This document shows positions 21,540-31,218 of a stretch of 64,000 bases of DNA, one piece after another. The stretch's first letter is position 1. Each line of letters opens with the position of its first letter. Origin of the DNA: Nilaparvata lugens (lineage: Eukaryota > Arthropoda > Insecta > Hemiptera > Delphacidae). Position numbers and translations under genes: made by a program. The notes under the pieces were generated by a model. The model had not been told where the DNA came from and did not search any database. It saw nothing but the letters and a program-made list of their open reading frames with translations. The stretch covers positions 43,193,858 through 43,257,857 of the forward strand of contig NC_052508.1 in NCBI RefSeq assembly GCF_014356525.2, written 5' to 3'.

Positions 21540-22731
21540 CATAGTATAAGCACACTAAAACAATAATAAGCATAGCGTTGAAGTGCTCTGAATAATTCGG
21601 TGAATGATGGACAATGATCATGTAGGTTAAACTCATTTTATTTTTCTTTATAATATTGTAGTATATTTTTCGTCTTATTTATTTTCTGATATTGTTTTTC
21701 TCCGTATGATTCAAAAAATCATACGCATATGGCATTAAAACATTTTTATTTTTTTTTTTTTCACAATGATGAGAATTTGCATTAGTAATTAATAATTGGT
21801 ATGAAAGATGCGTCTGAGACATGTTTGTGAATGAGTGAGAGAGATTCGTGTGGGAGAGATTATGAGATGTACAAGATTTCATGCTAGATATTTATGAGAG
21901 GTTGACCTGCATTACATTTTTTTTGTGCATTTCTTCTTGGGTAGTTATTCGTCCAAATCATTTGGTACGATTGGAATCAATCTGTATTTTTCATTCGTGC
22001 TCTTATTGAAAGACAGTAACTGCAATCAGCCTACTTATCTGCCGTAGTGTTGTTTATCTCATTCTGCCAATACATCTTATCATTATTTATCGCAAAGTGC
22101 ACTATAGAGCGAGGTATATCTTCTATTATTTATTTTATTTTCTGTCGATTACTTTTCTGGCTATCCATCATATCTGCTGATCACAGACATAATAAAGAAA
22201 TATATTTATATTCTGGATGAGCTTTTTTTTTCTCATGTTCTATACTATTGAATTCACTATCATTTTTCTTTTTATGTCATGAGCGGAGTTGGCTATAATG
22301 TTTTATTGTGGGTACCGAGTCTTATTAGTTCTGTTAATAAAGTTAGTTGTTTTTCTCATATCACTTTCAGATAATACCTACCCAGGTAGATTAGTATCTA
22401 AACCCGATTGTTGTTATTTGTGATTTTGTTTGTTTGTTATTAAATTTTATCAAACAGGGGCTGAAGTTATAGGCCTGTAATAGTTTTGTTCACTTATTAT
22501 TTGATATTGATTTAAATCAATTTGAATTTATCGTTTAATACCGGCCCAGAGTAATGGGTGTGAGTATTATCGTCAGTATTGGTACATATATTTTTTTTGT
22601 AAGTATGTTTGGATGTGCATGTATGATTGAAAGTATGAATGTGAAAGTTAAACTGCCTCTCGTTACTTATAGCTTGCGATTGCTCTCACTCAGATGCGGT
22701 TGCGGACTGCAGCTCTCGTTAAAGAACAGCT
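21540..22731 (+). other. ORF1-ORF2 spacer of element 2
   Basis: 1.2 kb, T-rich on the sense strand (long T-runs at 21747, 22206), with no coding frame recognised. If ORF2 is translated from the same mRNA, initiation must occur far downstream of the ORF1 stop. Confidence 0.55.
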
Positions 22732-25607
22732 ATGAGTGCTGTAGATGACCGATCTGCCGCGTCGGACACCAAATGTTTGCTTCAAAATAAACTACAGCCC
22801 TATTCTGGTTTTCTTAAGATAGCTCATGTTAATGCACAGTCTGTTGGTGGTCACATTGACGAATTCAGGTATATTTTTGAGTCGAATCAGTGCGATGTGG
22901 TCCTGGTGTGTGAAACATGGTTGAAGCCATTTGGTCATCACGAGGAGTTGATTTGGATGGTTACACTCTTGTTAGGAACGACCGATTGCATAAGGGTGGA
23001 GGAGGGGTGGCGGCATATGTTAGAAGCGAACTGAAGCCAGTCTCGAAGTTCAAATCTGATACATCTAGATCTAATAAGCCAGAATATTTGTTTTTAGAAA
23101 TAACTGTTTCAAGACAGAAAATTTTGTTAGCTGTCTGTTATAGACCGCCTCACATAGGCTTTATGGACGAGTTTGAAGAGGGTCTTACGCAGTGTATGGC
23201 CAATTATAACCATGTTATTGTTATGGGAGACTTCAACACAGACTTGTTAGGACCGGCTACTTTTGACAGAACACAACTGACGACAATATTTGACTCATGC
23301 AACCTGACTCTGCTCCGTCTGGAGGCCACCCACCATACGTCTACATCCCATACCCTCCTTGATCTAATAGTAGTCTCTAATCCCAAATTGGTAAGAACTC
23401 ATGGACAGATCCCAGCTCCCGGACTTTCTGGACATGATCTAATATATTGCGTGTACACCATTAAGCCCCCCAAAATGAAGCCAAAAATAATCAAGTATTA
23501 TGACTACAAAAATATAGATAGTACAGCATTATTCCAAGAGACAATTCACATGCCCTGGGAACGAATTTACTACACTAATAATATCAATAACATCCTTTTA
23601 ATAATAGTCAATAATCTACAATATCTCTTCAATAAATATGTTCCCTTAAGGAAAAGACGTGTCACCAGGACACCAGCTCCATGGATTACTCAGGATATCA
23701 AACAATTAATGAAAGAACGAGATAGACTATGTACACTGGCCAGGCGAACACACAATACAAATACTTTTGATGAATACAAAGCGAAAAGAAATAGATGTAA
23801 ACAGTTAATTAGAAATTCCAAAAGTCAATATTTCAAAAATTTGTTAAACTCTAATAGATCAATGGCTTCCAAATGGCGCGCTTTAAAGTCTCTCGGGGCA
23901 GGCAAGGATAAGTCCAAGTTGGTGGTCAGACATACTGTTGAAGAATTGAACTGTCACTTCTCTCAGGTTCCGGTGAGTTTGGATTTGGCCTATGAGTATT
24001 CTAATAATTATGAGGTGTTACGGTGCGATGATGAGTTTCACTTGGCAGCAGTAACGCAGATGGATGTCATTAGATCAATCTGTGATATTAAGAGTAATGC
24101 TGTCGGCGCCGATGCACTTCCAGTGAGATTCATCAAACTAATTCTGCCTCTCATTTCTCCGTTTATCACACATTTATACAATACTTCATTTATGACCTCC
24201 AGCTTCCCATCTGCATTCAAATTTTCCATGATCATTCCATTCAACAAAGTTCCTGATCCCACTTCTCCTTCTGATTATCGGCCGGTCGGCATACTGTCTG
24301 TCTTGTCTAAGGGTCAGGAGAGGCTTGCTCATAAGCAAATGAGCGGCTATATTACTCGGAAAGGAATCATCAGCGAACATCAGTCTGGATTCCGAGGAGG
24401 ACACAGCACCACATCAGCTTTGCTCTGTGTTTCAGATGACATTCGAATGGCCATGGATAGGAGACAATCTACACTGGTGGTGTTGATTGACTTGAGCAAG
24501 GCATTCGATTGTATCTATCACCCGCTGCTTTTGAAAAAACTGAAAAATTATGGTTTTTCTGAGAGAAGTGTGGCATGGGTGAGGTCATACCTTCTTGACA
24601 GACAGCAGTGTGTTCGATTGGACAGCACGTCTCGATGGAGGGTGGTCAACAGGGGGGTACCTCAGGGTTCAGTTTTGGGACCACTACTGTTTAGTTTGTA
24701 TGTAAATGACGTAACTGACCGACTCAGACACTCCAGATATCATCTTTATGCAGACGACCTACAGATTTATAGACATTTCAAGACTGATAACTTTGGTGAA
24801 GCAGTTACTCTCATGAATGAGGATCTGACTGCTGTCTCACTCTGGACAGCACAGCATGGATTGAAAATTAATGAATCAAAATCCAAAACAATCGTTATAG
24901 GTAATAGGAGACTTTTGAACCAACTTGACTTTAACCATGGACCTTTCATCGAAATTAACTCTCATAGACTGGATTATTGTGAAAACATTACAAACTTAGG
25001 ATTTACATTTAACAGACATCTGGACTGGACTGAACAAGTGACAAAGACTTGCAACAGGGTCTTTGCAGGCATTCACTCACTGAAGAGAATTGGAGCTGTT
25101 ATCCCCTTACGGGAGAGAATAATGCTTGTGAAGACCTTGATATTTCCGCATTTCCATTATGGAGATGTGGTCATACAGGACATGACAGTGACTCTTTCTG
25201 AAAGACTGCAAAGGGCTCAGAACTACTGCGTGAGATTCGTCTTTGGCCTTGAAAGGGACGTCCACATAAGCCCTTACATCACTCAGATGGGTATTTTGAA
25301 GCTTCGAGACAGCAGAATTTATCATGTGCTGATGCTCCTCCACAAGGTTCTGGCAACTGGGTCTCCTCTCTACTTGAGTCAGAAATTTCAATTCCTCGCA
25401 GGAATCAACAGAAGAGATACGAGGCATGGCGCAAGCCTGTTGAGCATTCCCATCCATCGCACTGTGACATATAATAGGTCGTTCTGTGTGACTGCTTGCA
25501 GACTGTGGAATAGCTTACCCGCATCTTTGAGGAGTGTGGAGAGGCGGACACTGTTCGGCGCGGAGGTCTTGGCGTGGCTGAGGGAGGGCGATCGGGGCAT
25601 AGGATGA
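22732..25607 (+). pseudogene. ORF2 of non-LTR element 2 (AP endonuclease + reverse transcriptase), single frameshift
   Basis: ATG at 22732 (MSAVDDRSAASDT). The endonuclease reads LKIAHVNAQSVGGHIDEF and VVLVCETWLKPFGHHEE, then the frame is lost at about 22946 where one base is missing in the gaggag-ttg run. The next frame resumes VDLDGYTLVRNDR and is open to 25607: YRPPH, VMGDFNTDLLG (23221), LDLIVVSN, GLSGHDLIYC (catalytic GDFN and SGHD), then RT with SDYRPVGILSVLSKGQERL, SGFRGGHSTTSAL, motif A LIDLSKAFDCI, motif B VPQGSVLGPLLFSLYVNDV, motif C YADDLQIY (about 24750) and the thumb, then a C-terminal domain. All catalytic residues I can check are present. The frameshift may be natural or a sequencing error. 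Confidence 0.9.
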
Positions 25608-25976
25608 GGAGGTGTGTATGCGTGGTGTGTTTGCTTGTGTGAAAGGTGTGTGTTTGCATGAAATTTTCTTGTTTCTTGCTTAAAAATAAAAAAAAAAAAA
25701 TTTTTTTTTTTTTCCTATAACTCTATTTTCTAACTTTTTTTTTTTTAATTTTATTTCAGTCCAAAATATATTCTACTAAATTAAATTTTTTTTTTTCAAT
25801 TATTGATTTGTATATACATATTTTTTTTTCTATCATATTACTTATTATTATATTTAAGAGATTATTTCCTTATGTTGTTTGCAATGTAGATGCATTAGAA
25901 TTGTATAGGAGGGTTAAGTGGGAGAGAGGGCCGGCTGCGCCCTAACTTCGCCCTCCAGGTTAAAATAAAGGCAGCC

Positions 25977-25997
25977 TATCTATCTATCTATCTATCT
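25977..25997 (+). repeat. (TATC)n 3' terminus of element 2
   Basis: Five TATC units directly follow ttaaaataaaggcagcc. Many CR1/L2-group elements end in a short tandem instead of poly(A), so this marks the 3' end. The stretch 25608-25976 before it is the 3' UTR, with A- and T-runs at 25683-25830. Confidence 0.8.
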
Positions 25998-26210
25998 CTC
26001 CGCCACATTCTCCCATCCTGTGATGCCCAAAACACGCAAATCGGCACTCACATCCTCCAGCCATCTCCTCCTGGGCCTTCCTCTTCTACGCGTACCAATC
26101 ATTTTACTTTTTAACAACTTATGCGGTAGTCTGCAGTGCTCCATTCTCTGGACATGCCCCAACCATCTCAAACGTTGCGCCTTTATAACTCGTACAATTG
26201 TCAATCCTAC
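25998..26210 (-). pseudogene. C-terminal fragment of another non-LTR reverse transcriptase
   Basis: The minus strand reads TIVRVIKAQRLRWLGHVQRM, then LPHKLL and RRRGRPRRRWLEDVSADL..LGI..WENVA. The RLRWLGHV.RM...GRP..RW.DDV pattern is the conserved C-terminus of many RTE-like and related elements. It is cut by the MITE end at 26211 and by element 2 at 25997. Confidence 0.75.
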
Positions 26211-26240
26211 ACTGCCATTATAATGTGGACCTCACTATAG
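26211..26240. mobile_element. end fragment of CTATAGTGAGGTCC MITE
   Basis: actgccattataatgtggac + ctcactatag matches the right terminus of the MITE at 38859-39071 almost exactly. Only this end is present. The following 26241-26504 has no recognised feature. Confidence 0.8.
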
Positions 26241-26504
26241 AAGCTTTTATTCAATGTATTCTGCTGAGAATGATACCCACATGAGCTCTAAGCTCCAAGT
26301 TTATGTTGGGGTAATGAGAAGGATGGAGATTTTGATAGGTGATTAGACTATACTCTGTACCGTACAAAAGTACTTTGGACTTGGGAGGGACATGTGCAGC
26401 AGAGAAGGCATACTGAGGTAGGGATACAACAGCGGCAAAGTCACCGTTCTGAACCGGCCAGCATTCTTCTAATTTCTAGTGAGTATGCAAGCGCTCATGT
26501 TAGA

Positions 26505-26560
26505 CTTATTTTATCAAACAGTTATCATGTGATTAAGTAACATCACATGATATACAAACA
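26505..26560 (-). repeat. 3' LTR, truncated
   Basis: It matches the first 50 or so bases of the 5' LTR, then diverges after ...TTTGATAAAATAA. The rest of the LTR is missing. Confidence 0.8.
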
Positions 26561-26572
26561 TCTTCCCCTTTT
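26561..26572 (-). promoter_or_regulatory. polypurine tract
   Basis: On the minus strand AAAAGGGGAAGA sits directly before the 3' LTR start TGTTTG. This is the expected primer site for plus-strand DNA synthesis. Confidence 0.85.
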
Positions 26573-26700
26573 AATTTCTCAAACATTTCCTTTTTCAACC
26601 TTTCCTTTGATTTCATCGTCTTCTTAAAAACCTCTCATTTCTTCTTAATATTCTTCCACTATTGGACTTCACCACATAGGACCGTGGGGCATCAGCTTCA

Positions 26701-28413
26701 TTAATAACTACTCCAGGCTCCCATAATTTTGTTCTCCAATCTTGGATATAATGGGCTGATTTTCTTTGAAATAAGATACATGTTCCGTGACTGCTTATCG
26801 TATGTTTCTTTCTGTTGGAATTTATGGTTCTTCATTTGCACTGCTATTTCTTCCCGAGGAAGTTGATGAAGTTTCAAACTATCTTGAGGATAAGGGAACT
26901 TTGTTCTTATCATTCGACCAAACATTAACTGAGCAGGAGAATAATTGAGACCCGCAACACAACTATTCCGATAGTTAAGCAAACTCAAGTTTAAATCGGT
27001 TTTGCTTTCAGCACACTTTCTTATCATAGTCTTTGCTATGTTCACTCCCTTTTCAGCTAAGCCGTTAGACTGAGAATAACGAGGACTTATTGTAATAATT
27101 TTAAAATCCCACTCCTTTGCGAACTGTATCATTTCTTGGGAGCCAAACGGATTATTATCAGCTATTATAATCTGCGGAATTCCAAACCTGCCAAATAACT
27201 GGGATAAAATAGATTTAACAGCCGAACTTGTCTTACTGTTCATTTTTGTTATTTCAAGCCACCTTGAATAATAATCCACAACTATGAGATAAGCTATTCC
27301 TTTTACTTCAGCTATATCCACTCCAATTTTTAAAAATGGAAAATCGGGTATTTCATGAGAAAGCATTGGACTTCTTACATTGGACCTTCTATATTTTTGG
27401 CAATGCGTGCAAGATTCAGCCAGATTTTTTATGTTTGCTCTTATTCCTGGCCAATAATAATATTTTGAGGCAATGCTGTTCATTTTTGTTTCTCCTAAGT
27501 GCGTTTCATGGAGCCTATTCAAGATAAAACCTCTCAAATTCTTGGGTATAATAATTCTTGAATTATAATACAATAGACCCTTGCTAAATTGTATTTCATT
27601 TCTTATTTTGAAAAAATGCCTTAGTTCTCCTCCTTCAACTATGTTATTAAGCCAGCCATTTTCACAATAATCTATAACTTTCCGAAGAACATCATCATTC
27701 TGTGTTTCTGTTACAAATTTATTCAAGCGTTTCTCTGAAAATTCAACTTCGCCATTCTCAGTAACACAATGAACCATATCCGCCATGCTCAAATCAACTT
27801 TTTCTTTAAATTTGTCTTGAATCTTCATTGGTATACGTCTCGCTGAACTGGCATGTGGCATTGCGTCCTTTTTTAATCGAGTTTTGCACTTGTCGGGGAA
27901 ACAACCAAGGCCAGTAAACACATCAGAATACGTTTCAAAAAAATACGTTCTATCCTTCACATTGTTGTTTCTACTTTGCTTCTGAACTTCATCAATTCGT
28001 TTCACCAGATTCAACTGAATACAAGCTTCAAGGCCTAGAATCGGTACTGTACTCTCTTTGACCACAACAAAGTTTATCAAATCAAATCTTTTTTCTGATT
28101 CCACTTGAGCAGTGAACTGACCCAGAGGTGAAATTTTAAATCCTCCGTATGCTTCTAATCGAACACTACTCTTTTTCAACCTACTCAATAACACACTGTC
28201 TTTCACAATTTCATATGGCAATATATTCACTTCTGCTCCTGTATCTAATTTGAAGTTTACTGGTTTATGTTCAATTAATAATGTTTTGAACCAAGCCTTT
28301 TCATTGACAGTGTTAACTAGATATACTGAATCAATAAACTCGTGAGCTTCTTCTATTGCTGTTGGATTTTCCACAACATTATGTAATGGTTGAGGTAGCC
28401 TTTGCTCACTCAC
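26701..28413 (-). CDS. pol: gypsy pol: protease-integrase fusion with RT/RNase H deleted in frame
   Basis: The frame is 570 codons long and begins with GTG, overlapping the gag stop in the -1 frame; no in-frame stop precedes it for 24 bases, so it is probably expressed by -1 frameshifting within that window. Residues about 50-150 are an aspartic protease (FKLDTGAEVNILP). At about residue 205 (near 27800) RRIPMKIQDKFKEK, normally the entry to RT, is followed at once by VDLSMADM, normally the end of RNase H, so roughly 430 residues are missing without loss of frame. Integrase follows: H2C2 zinc finger (HETH...CTHC), then D (VDIAEV), D (ADNNP) and E (GLAEKG), spaced D-34-E. The usual NGP next to the second Asp is NNP. 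Confidence 0.88.
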   Translation of the reverse strand: MSEQRLPQPLHNVVENPTAIEEAHEFIDSVYLVNTVNEKAWFKTLLIEHKPVNFKLDTGAEVNILPYEIVKDSVLLSRLKKSSVRLEAYGGFKISPLGQFTAQVESEKRFDLINFVVVKESTVPILGLEACIQLNLVKRIDEVQKQSRNNNVKDRTYFFETYSDVFTGLGCFPDKCKTRLKKDAMPHASSARRIPMKIQDKFKEKVDLSMADMVHCVTENGEVEFSEKRLNKFVTETQNDDVLRKVIDYCENGWLNNIVEGGELRHFFKIRNEIQFSKGLLYYNSRIIIPKNLRGFILNRLHETHLGETKMNSIASKYYYWPGIRANIKNLAESCTHCQKYRRSNVRSPMLSHEIPDFPFLKIGVDIAEVKGIAYLIVVDYYSRWLEITKMNSKTSSAVKSILSQLFGRFGIPQIIIADNNPFGSQEMIQFAKEWDFKIITISPRYSQSNGLAEKGVNIAKTMIRKCAESKTDLNLSLLNYRNSCVAGLNYSPAQLMFGRMIRTKFPYPQDSLKLHQLPREEIAVQMKNHKFQQKETYDKQSRNMYLISKKISPLYPRLENKIMGAWSSY

Positions 28414-29150
28414 TCTGAAATCATTTCTCCTAGCTTATTCAGGCACATTTTGCTAAAATGATTCATCTTACCACATTTATTACAGCTTTTACCAGACGCT
28501 GGGCAGCTCCTACCTTCTGCATGCTGCATTCCGCAATAGCCGCATACAATCTTCTGATATGAGTTTGTTATCCTTTTATCATACTTGGAAACTGGGTGCA
28601 CTTCCTTTCGTGACTTTTCTTCATTTATTGACTTCTCATGTTTTTCACCTATTTCAACACTGCGACAATAATCAATTATTTTTTCCAACGAGGCGTTGTC
28701 TCGCAACACACGTTGTTGCATTTCTTTCGACCTTAACCCCAATGCAATCATAGCTTTCAATAACTTATCCTCTTGTTCCCCAAATTCGCATCTTGTCACT
28801 AGCCCCTTCAAAGTTGCATAGAATGAATTAAATGATTGACCTTCCTCTTGTTTGCAAGCTATAAAATTGTATACATTCATGATCTCATTCTTTTTTGGTA
28901 AACAATAGTTCTCTAATATTTTTAGCATTGATTCTACCGTTTCTGGCTCATCCACATCTTGTAACGATTCATATAAAATCAAAGCTTCATTGCCTAACAA
29001 GTTTTTAAATCTTGCAACTTGAATTTGGTTGGATTTTTTATTTGTTTCAGTCGCTATAAAATAATTTACGATATTTTTCTTGAATAATTCGAAATTTTGT
29101 GAAACATTTTCCCCGTTGCATAGTAACGGTTCTGGCTTGTTGAATTCCAT
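28410..29150 (-). CDS. gag: gypsy gag (capsid + zinc knuckle)
   Basis: 246 residues from ATG at 29150. The capsid-like region carries KNLLGNEAL.LYESL, NVYNFIACKQEEGQSFNSFY and a C-terminal helix-rich part, the pattern of Ty3/gypsy Gag. Near the end are Cys/His motifs CGYCGMQHAEGRSC and CNKCGKMNHFSKMC; the latter is a CCHC knuckle for RNA binding. It ends GEMISE with TGA overlapping the pol frame. The frame is intact, with no truncation visible compared with related Gags. Confidence 0.88.
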   Translation of the reverse strand: MEFNKPEPLLCNGENVSQNFELFKKNIVNYFIATETNKKSNQIQVARFKNLLGNEALILYESLQDVDEPETVESMLKILENYCLPKKNEIMNVYNFIACKQEEGQSFNSFYATLKGLVTRCEFGEQEDKLLKAMIALGLRSKEMQQRVLRDNASLEKIIDYCRSVEIGEKHEKSINEEKSRKEVHPVSKYDKRITNSYQKIVCGYCGMQHAEGRSCPASGKSCNKCGKMNHFSKMCLNKLGEMISE

Positions 29151-29254
29151 GTTCGTCTTTTAAGAAAAAATATAATAATACGATAATTACCCAATCTTAT
29201 TACTCACTCAATCCTGTCGTTGTTCACTCACTCAATTATTCTCCTTTTCTGTTC

Positions 29255-29272
29255 AATTCCTTGACTGCGCCA
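29255..29272 (-). promoter_or_regulatory. primer binding site
   Basis: On the minus strand TGGCGCAGTCAAGGAATT directly follows the LTR end ...TTAAACA. TGGCGCAGTC at this place is the type found in insect 17.6/297-like gypsy elements, which use tRNA-Ser. Which tRNA primes here is inference. Confidence 0.7.
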
Positions 29273-29412
29273 TGTTTAATATCTTATAAATTCTTAGCCA
29301 TTTGAAGCAACCATCTTTATTCACGTAGATAACAAACTAAACTCAGTAAACAACTTATTATTTTATCAAACAGTTATCATGTGATTAAGTAACATCACAT
29401 GATATACAAACA
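29273..29412 (-). repeat. 5' LTR (140 bp)
   Basis: It starts TGTTTGTATATC at 29412 and ends ...ATATTAAACA at 29273. It contains a small palindrome ATCATGTGATGTTACTTAATCA-like near its start and AATAAA at about 29322. A 140-bp LTR is short for the group. Confidence 0.75.
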
Positions 29413-29448
29413 GAGTTTCCTCTCGGGAAGCATTCAGTCGACTGACTC

Positions 29449-30864
29449 TATAGTTTGTGTAAAACAAGTTGAGACTTGGCCCTCCATCCGAAGAAATTAC
29501 AGGGTTGCCAAATCGTGTAAAATTGCAACTTTCTCAAATTTCAAATTCAACGTCAGAATTGGATGTATAATATCATCCCCGATATCCTAGTAGTGCTAAA
29601 AACGTTTCAGGGTTAAAGGATTAAAAGGAAATCTAAATTTTATGATAAAATTGGAAACATCGCGAAGATTTGTTTCTCTTTTGAATATCACTTCTCTTAG
29701 AATCATGTAGAGTCGTAATGAGTAATCATTTTAGATCAAATGAACGGGGAGACTGTCTCCTTCCTATTGGTGTCTGGATCATTTTTATCTGACACATAGT
29801 TATTTTTCAATTAATAATAATAATATTATGTTCGTCAATGTCGAGACATTTCGAGCAGAAAACATGAAATTTTCGACATGGTGGAAACTTTTTTGTTTCG
29901 AAAGATAAGTGGGTGGTGAAAGCGAGAAAGTTTCTCAGAAATAATTGAAATTGTTTTTTCAATTGTCAAAAGTAGTCGGAAGATCGTATTTTGGTCTCAA
30001 AGAAATTTTAAAGTTAGAAGAGTTGCTGCATGGTATGCATTGTGTACCAAATTGTATGCTAAAGGCTGGCAATTTACAAGATTATTATTTAACTGAATTA
30101 TTTCAAACGCAAGCAGCTGATTGCCTCTAGAAAGGCTGTAATGAAACACCGCTTGGATTATTCAAGGCGAGGTTGTCATTTTCACTATTATTATGATCAT
30201 CTGGCTTGCAGTTGCTGAATTTTTCAATCGTTCTGTATTTTGAATTTGTTGATCCCAGCTATTGATAGCATATGGCGGCACACCATTCAGACGCTGACCT
30301 TGAAACTCCTGAGAGGCCAAAATACGTTCTTCCGAGTAGGGTACGTTTGACAATTGGAAAAATAATTTCAATTATTTCTGAAAAACTTTCTCGCTTTCAC
30401 CACCTACCTACTTATCTTTTGAAACAAAAAAAAAATCTAGCATGTCAAAAATTTCATGTTTTCTGCTCGAAATGTCTCGACATTGACGAACATAATTATT
30501 AATTAAAAAATATCTATGGGTCGGATAAAAATGATCCAGACACCAATAGAAAGGAGACAGTCTCCCCGTTCATTTGATATAAAATTATTACGCATTACGA
30601 CGCTACATGGTTCAGAGAGAAGTGATATTCAAAAGAAAAACAAATCTTCGCGATGTTTCCAATTTTATCATAAAATTTAAATTTCCTTTTAATCCTTCAA
30701 CCCTGAAACTTTTTTAGCTCTACTAAAATATCGGGGATGATATTATACATCCAATTCTGACGTTGAATTGGAAATTTGAGAAAGTTGCAATTTTACACGA
30801 TTTGGCAACCCTGTAATTTCTTCGGATGGAGGGCCAAGTCTCAACTTGTTTTACACAAACTATA
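29449..30864. mobile_element. long-TIR transposon-like palindrome (arms about 550 bp)
   Basis: The left arm (29449 to about 30000) and right arm (about 30312 to 30864) are inverse complements with modest divergence; outer ends are tatagtttgtgtaaaacaag and its inverse. TA flanks the palindrome on both sides, as expected for Tc1/mariner-type insertion, though the termini themselves contain TATA and leave this ambiguous. The loop of about 310 bp has no transposase motif. Short frames in the arms begin MKLFFQLS on both sides only because the arms are copies. It sits 36 bp from the gypsy 5' LTR. Confidence 0.7.
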
Positions 30865-31066
30865 ATCAACAAATTGGCAACTGCGCTTCTACCTATGAAT
30901 CTATCCATCACTGTAATTTCTCTGCGCCGCATATTCCTCCAATCCAACTCAGAAGTAATTTTGTGGATAGATAGATAAATGTCTTTTATATTCACTTTAT
31001 AACATTACAAGAATGATGTGGGCGAAATTGACGCAATAAGAGCCCCTCTTCCACTTAACCAACTAA

Positions 31067-31215
31067 GGGCCGTTTGCACAGTGACAGTTTAAACAAAATT
31101 TCATTTTAAACTAGATTAAATACCGGTACTTATCAAGTGTTAAAATTTGTTTCATTTTAAGTTTAAGCCACCAGCTGACTGAATTCAGTTTAAGCTTTGA
31201 CTGTGCAAACGGCCC
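31067..31215. mobile_element. MITE with GGGCCGTTTGCACAGT ends and TAA duplication
   Basis: gggccgtttgcacagt at the left and actgtgcaaacggccc at the right are perfect inverses; the flanks are TAA on both sides. 149 bp, non-coding. Ends and target duplication fit PIF/Harbinger MITEs. Inner blocks caaaatttcattttaaact and gtttcattttaagtttaa continue the hairpin loosely. Confidence 0.85.
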
Positions 31216-31218
31216 TAA

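Larger units (their letters stand above)
20523..25997 (+). mobile_element. non-LTR retrotransposon 2 (CR1/L2-like), nearly intact
   Basis: The element has a 5' UTR (about 20523-20741), ORF1 (20742-21539), a spacer (21540-22731), ORF2 (22732-25607, one frameshift) and a 3' UTR ending in a (TATC)n run. It interrupts the RT of element 1, so it is younger. The whole is about 5.5 kb, close to full length for this type. Exact 5' end and target duplication could not be fixed because the 3' flank is not element 1 sequence. Confidence 0.85.
26505..29412 (-). mobile_element. Ty3/gypsy LTR retrotransposon lacking RT and RNase H
   Basis: On the minus strand: 5' LTR 29412-29273, PBS 29272, gag 29150-28410, pol 28413-26701 (protease and integrase only), PPT 26572-26561, start of the 3' LTR 26560. 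The two LTR starts share about 50 bases (TGTTTGTATATCATGTGATG...), and the 3' LTR is cut off after about 55 bases. Total 2.9 kb, against 5-7 kb for complete relatives. It cannot reverse-transcribe itself; if ever mobile in this form it would need RT supplied by another copy. Confidence 0.85.

Noticed and set aside
29945..30371. Two short frames starting MKLFFQLS, one on each strand
   Set aside because: They are mirror images of the palindrome arms and diverge at once in the loop; no protein family is recognised.
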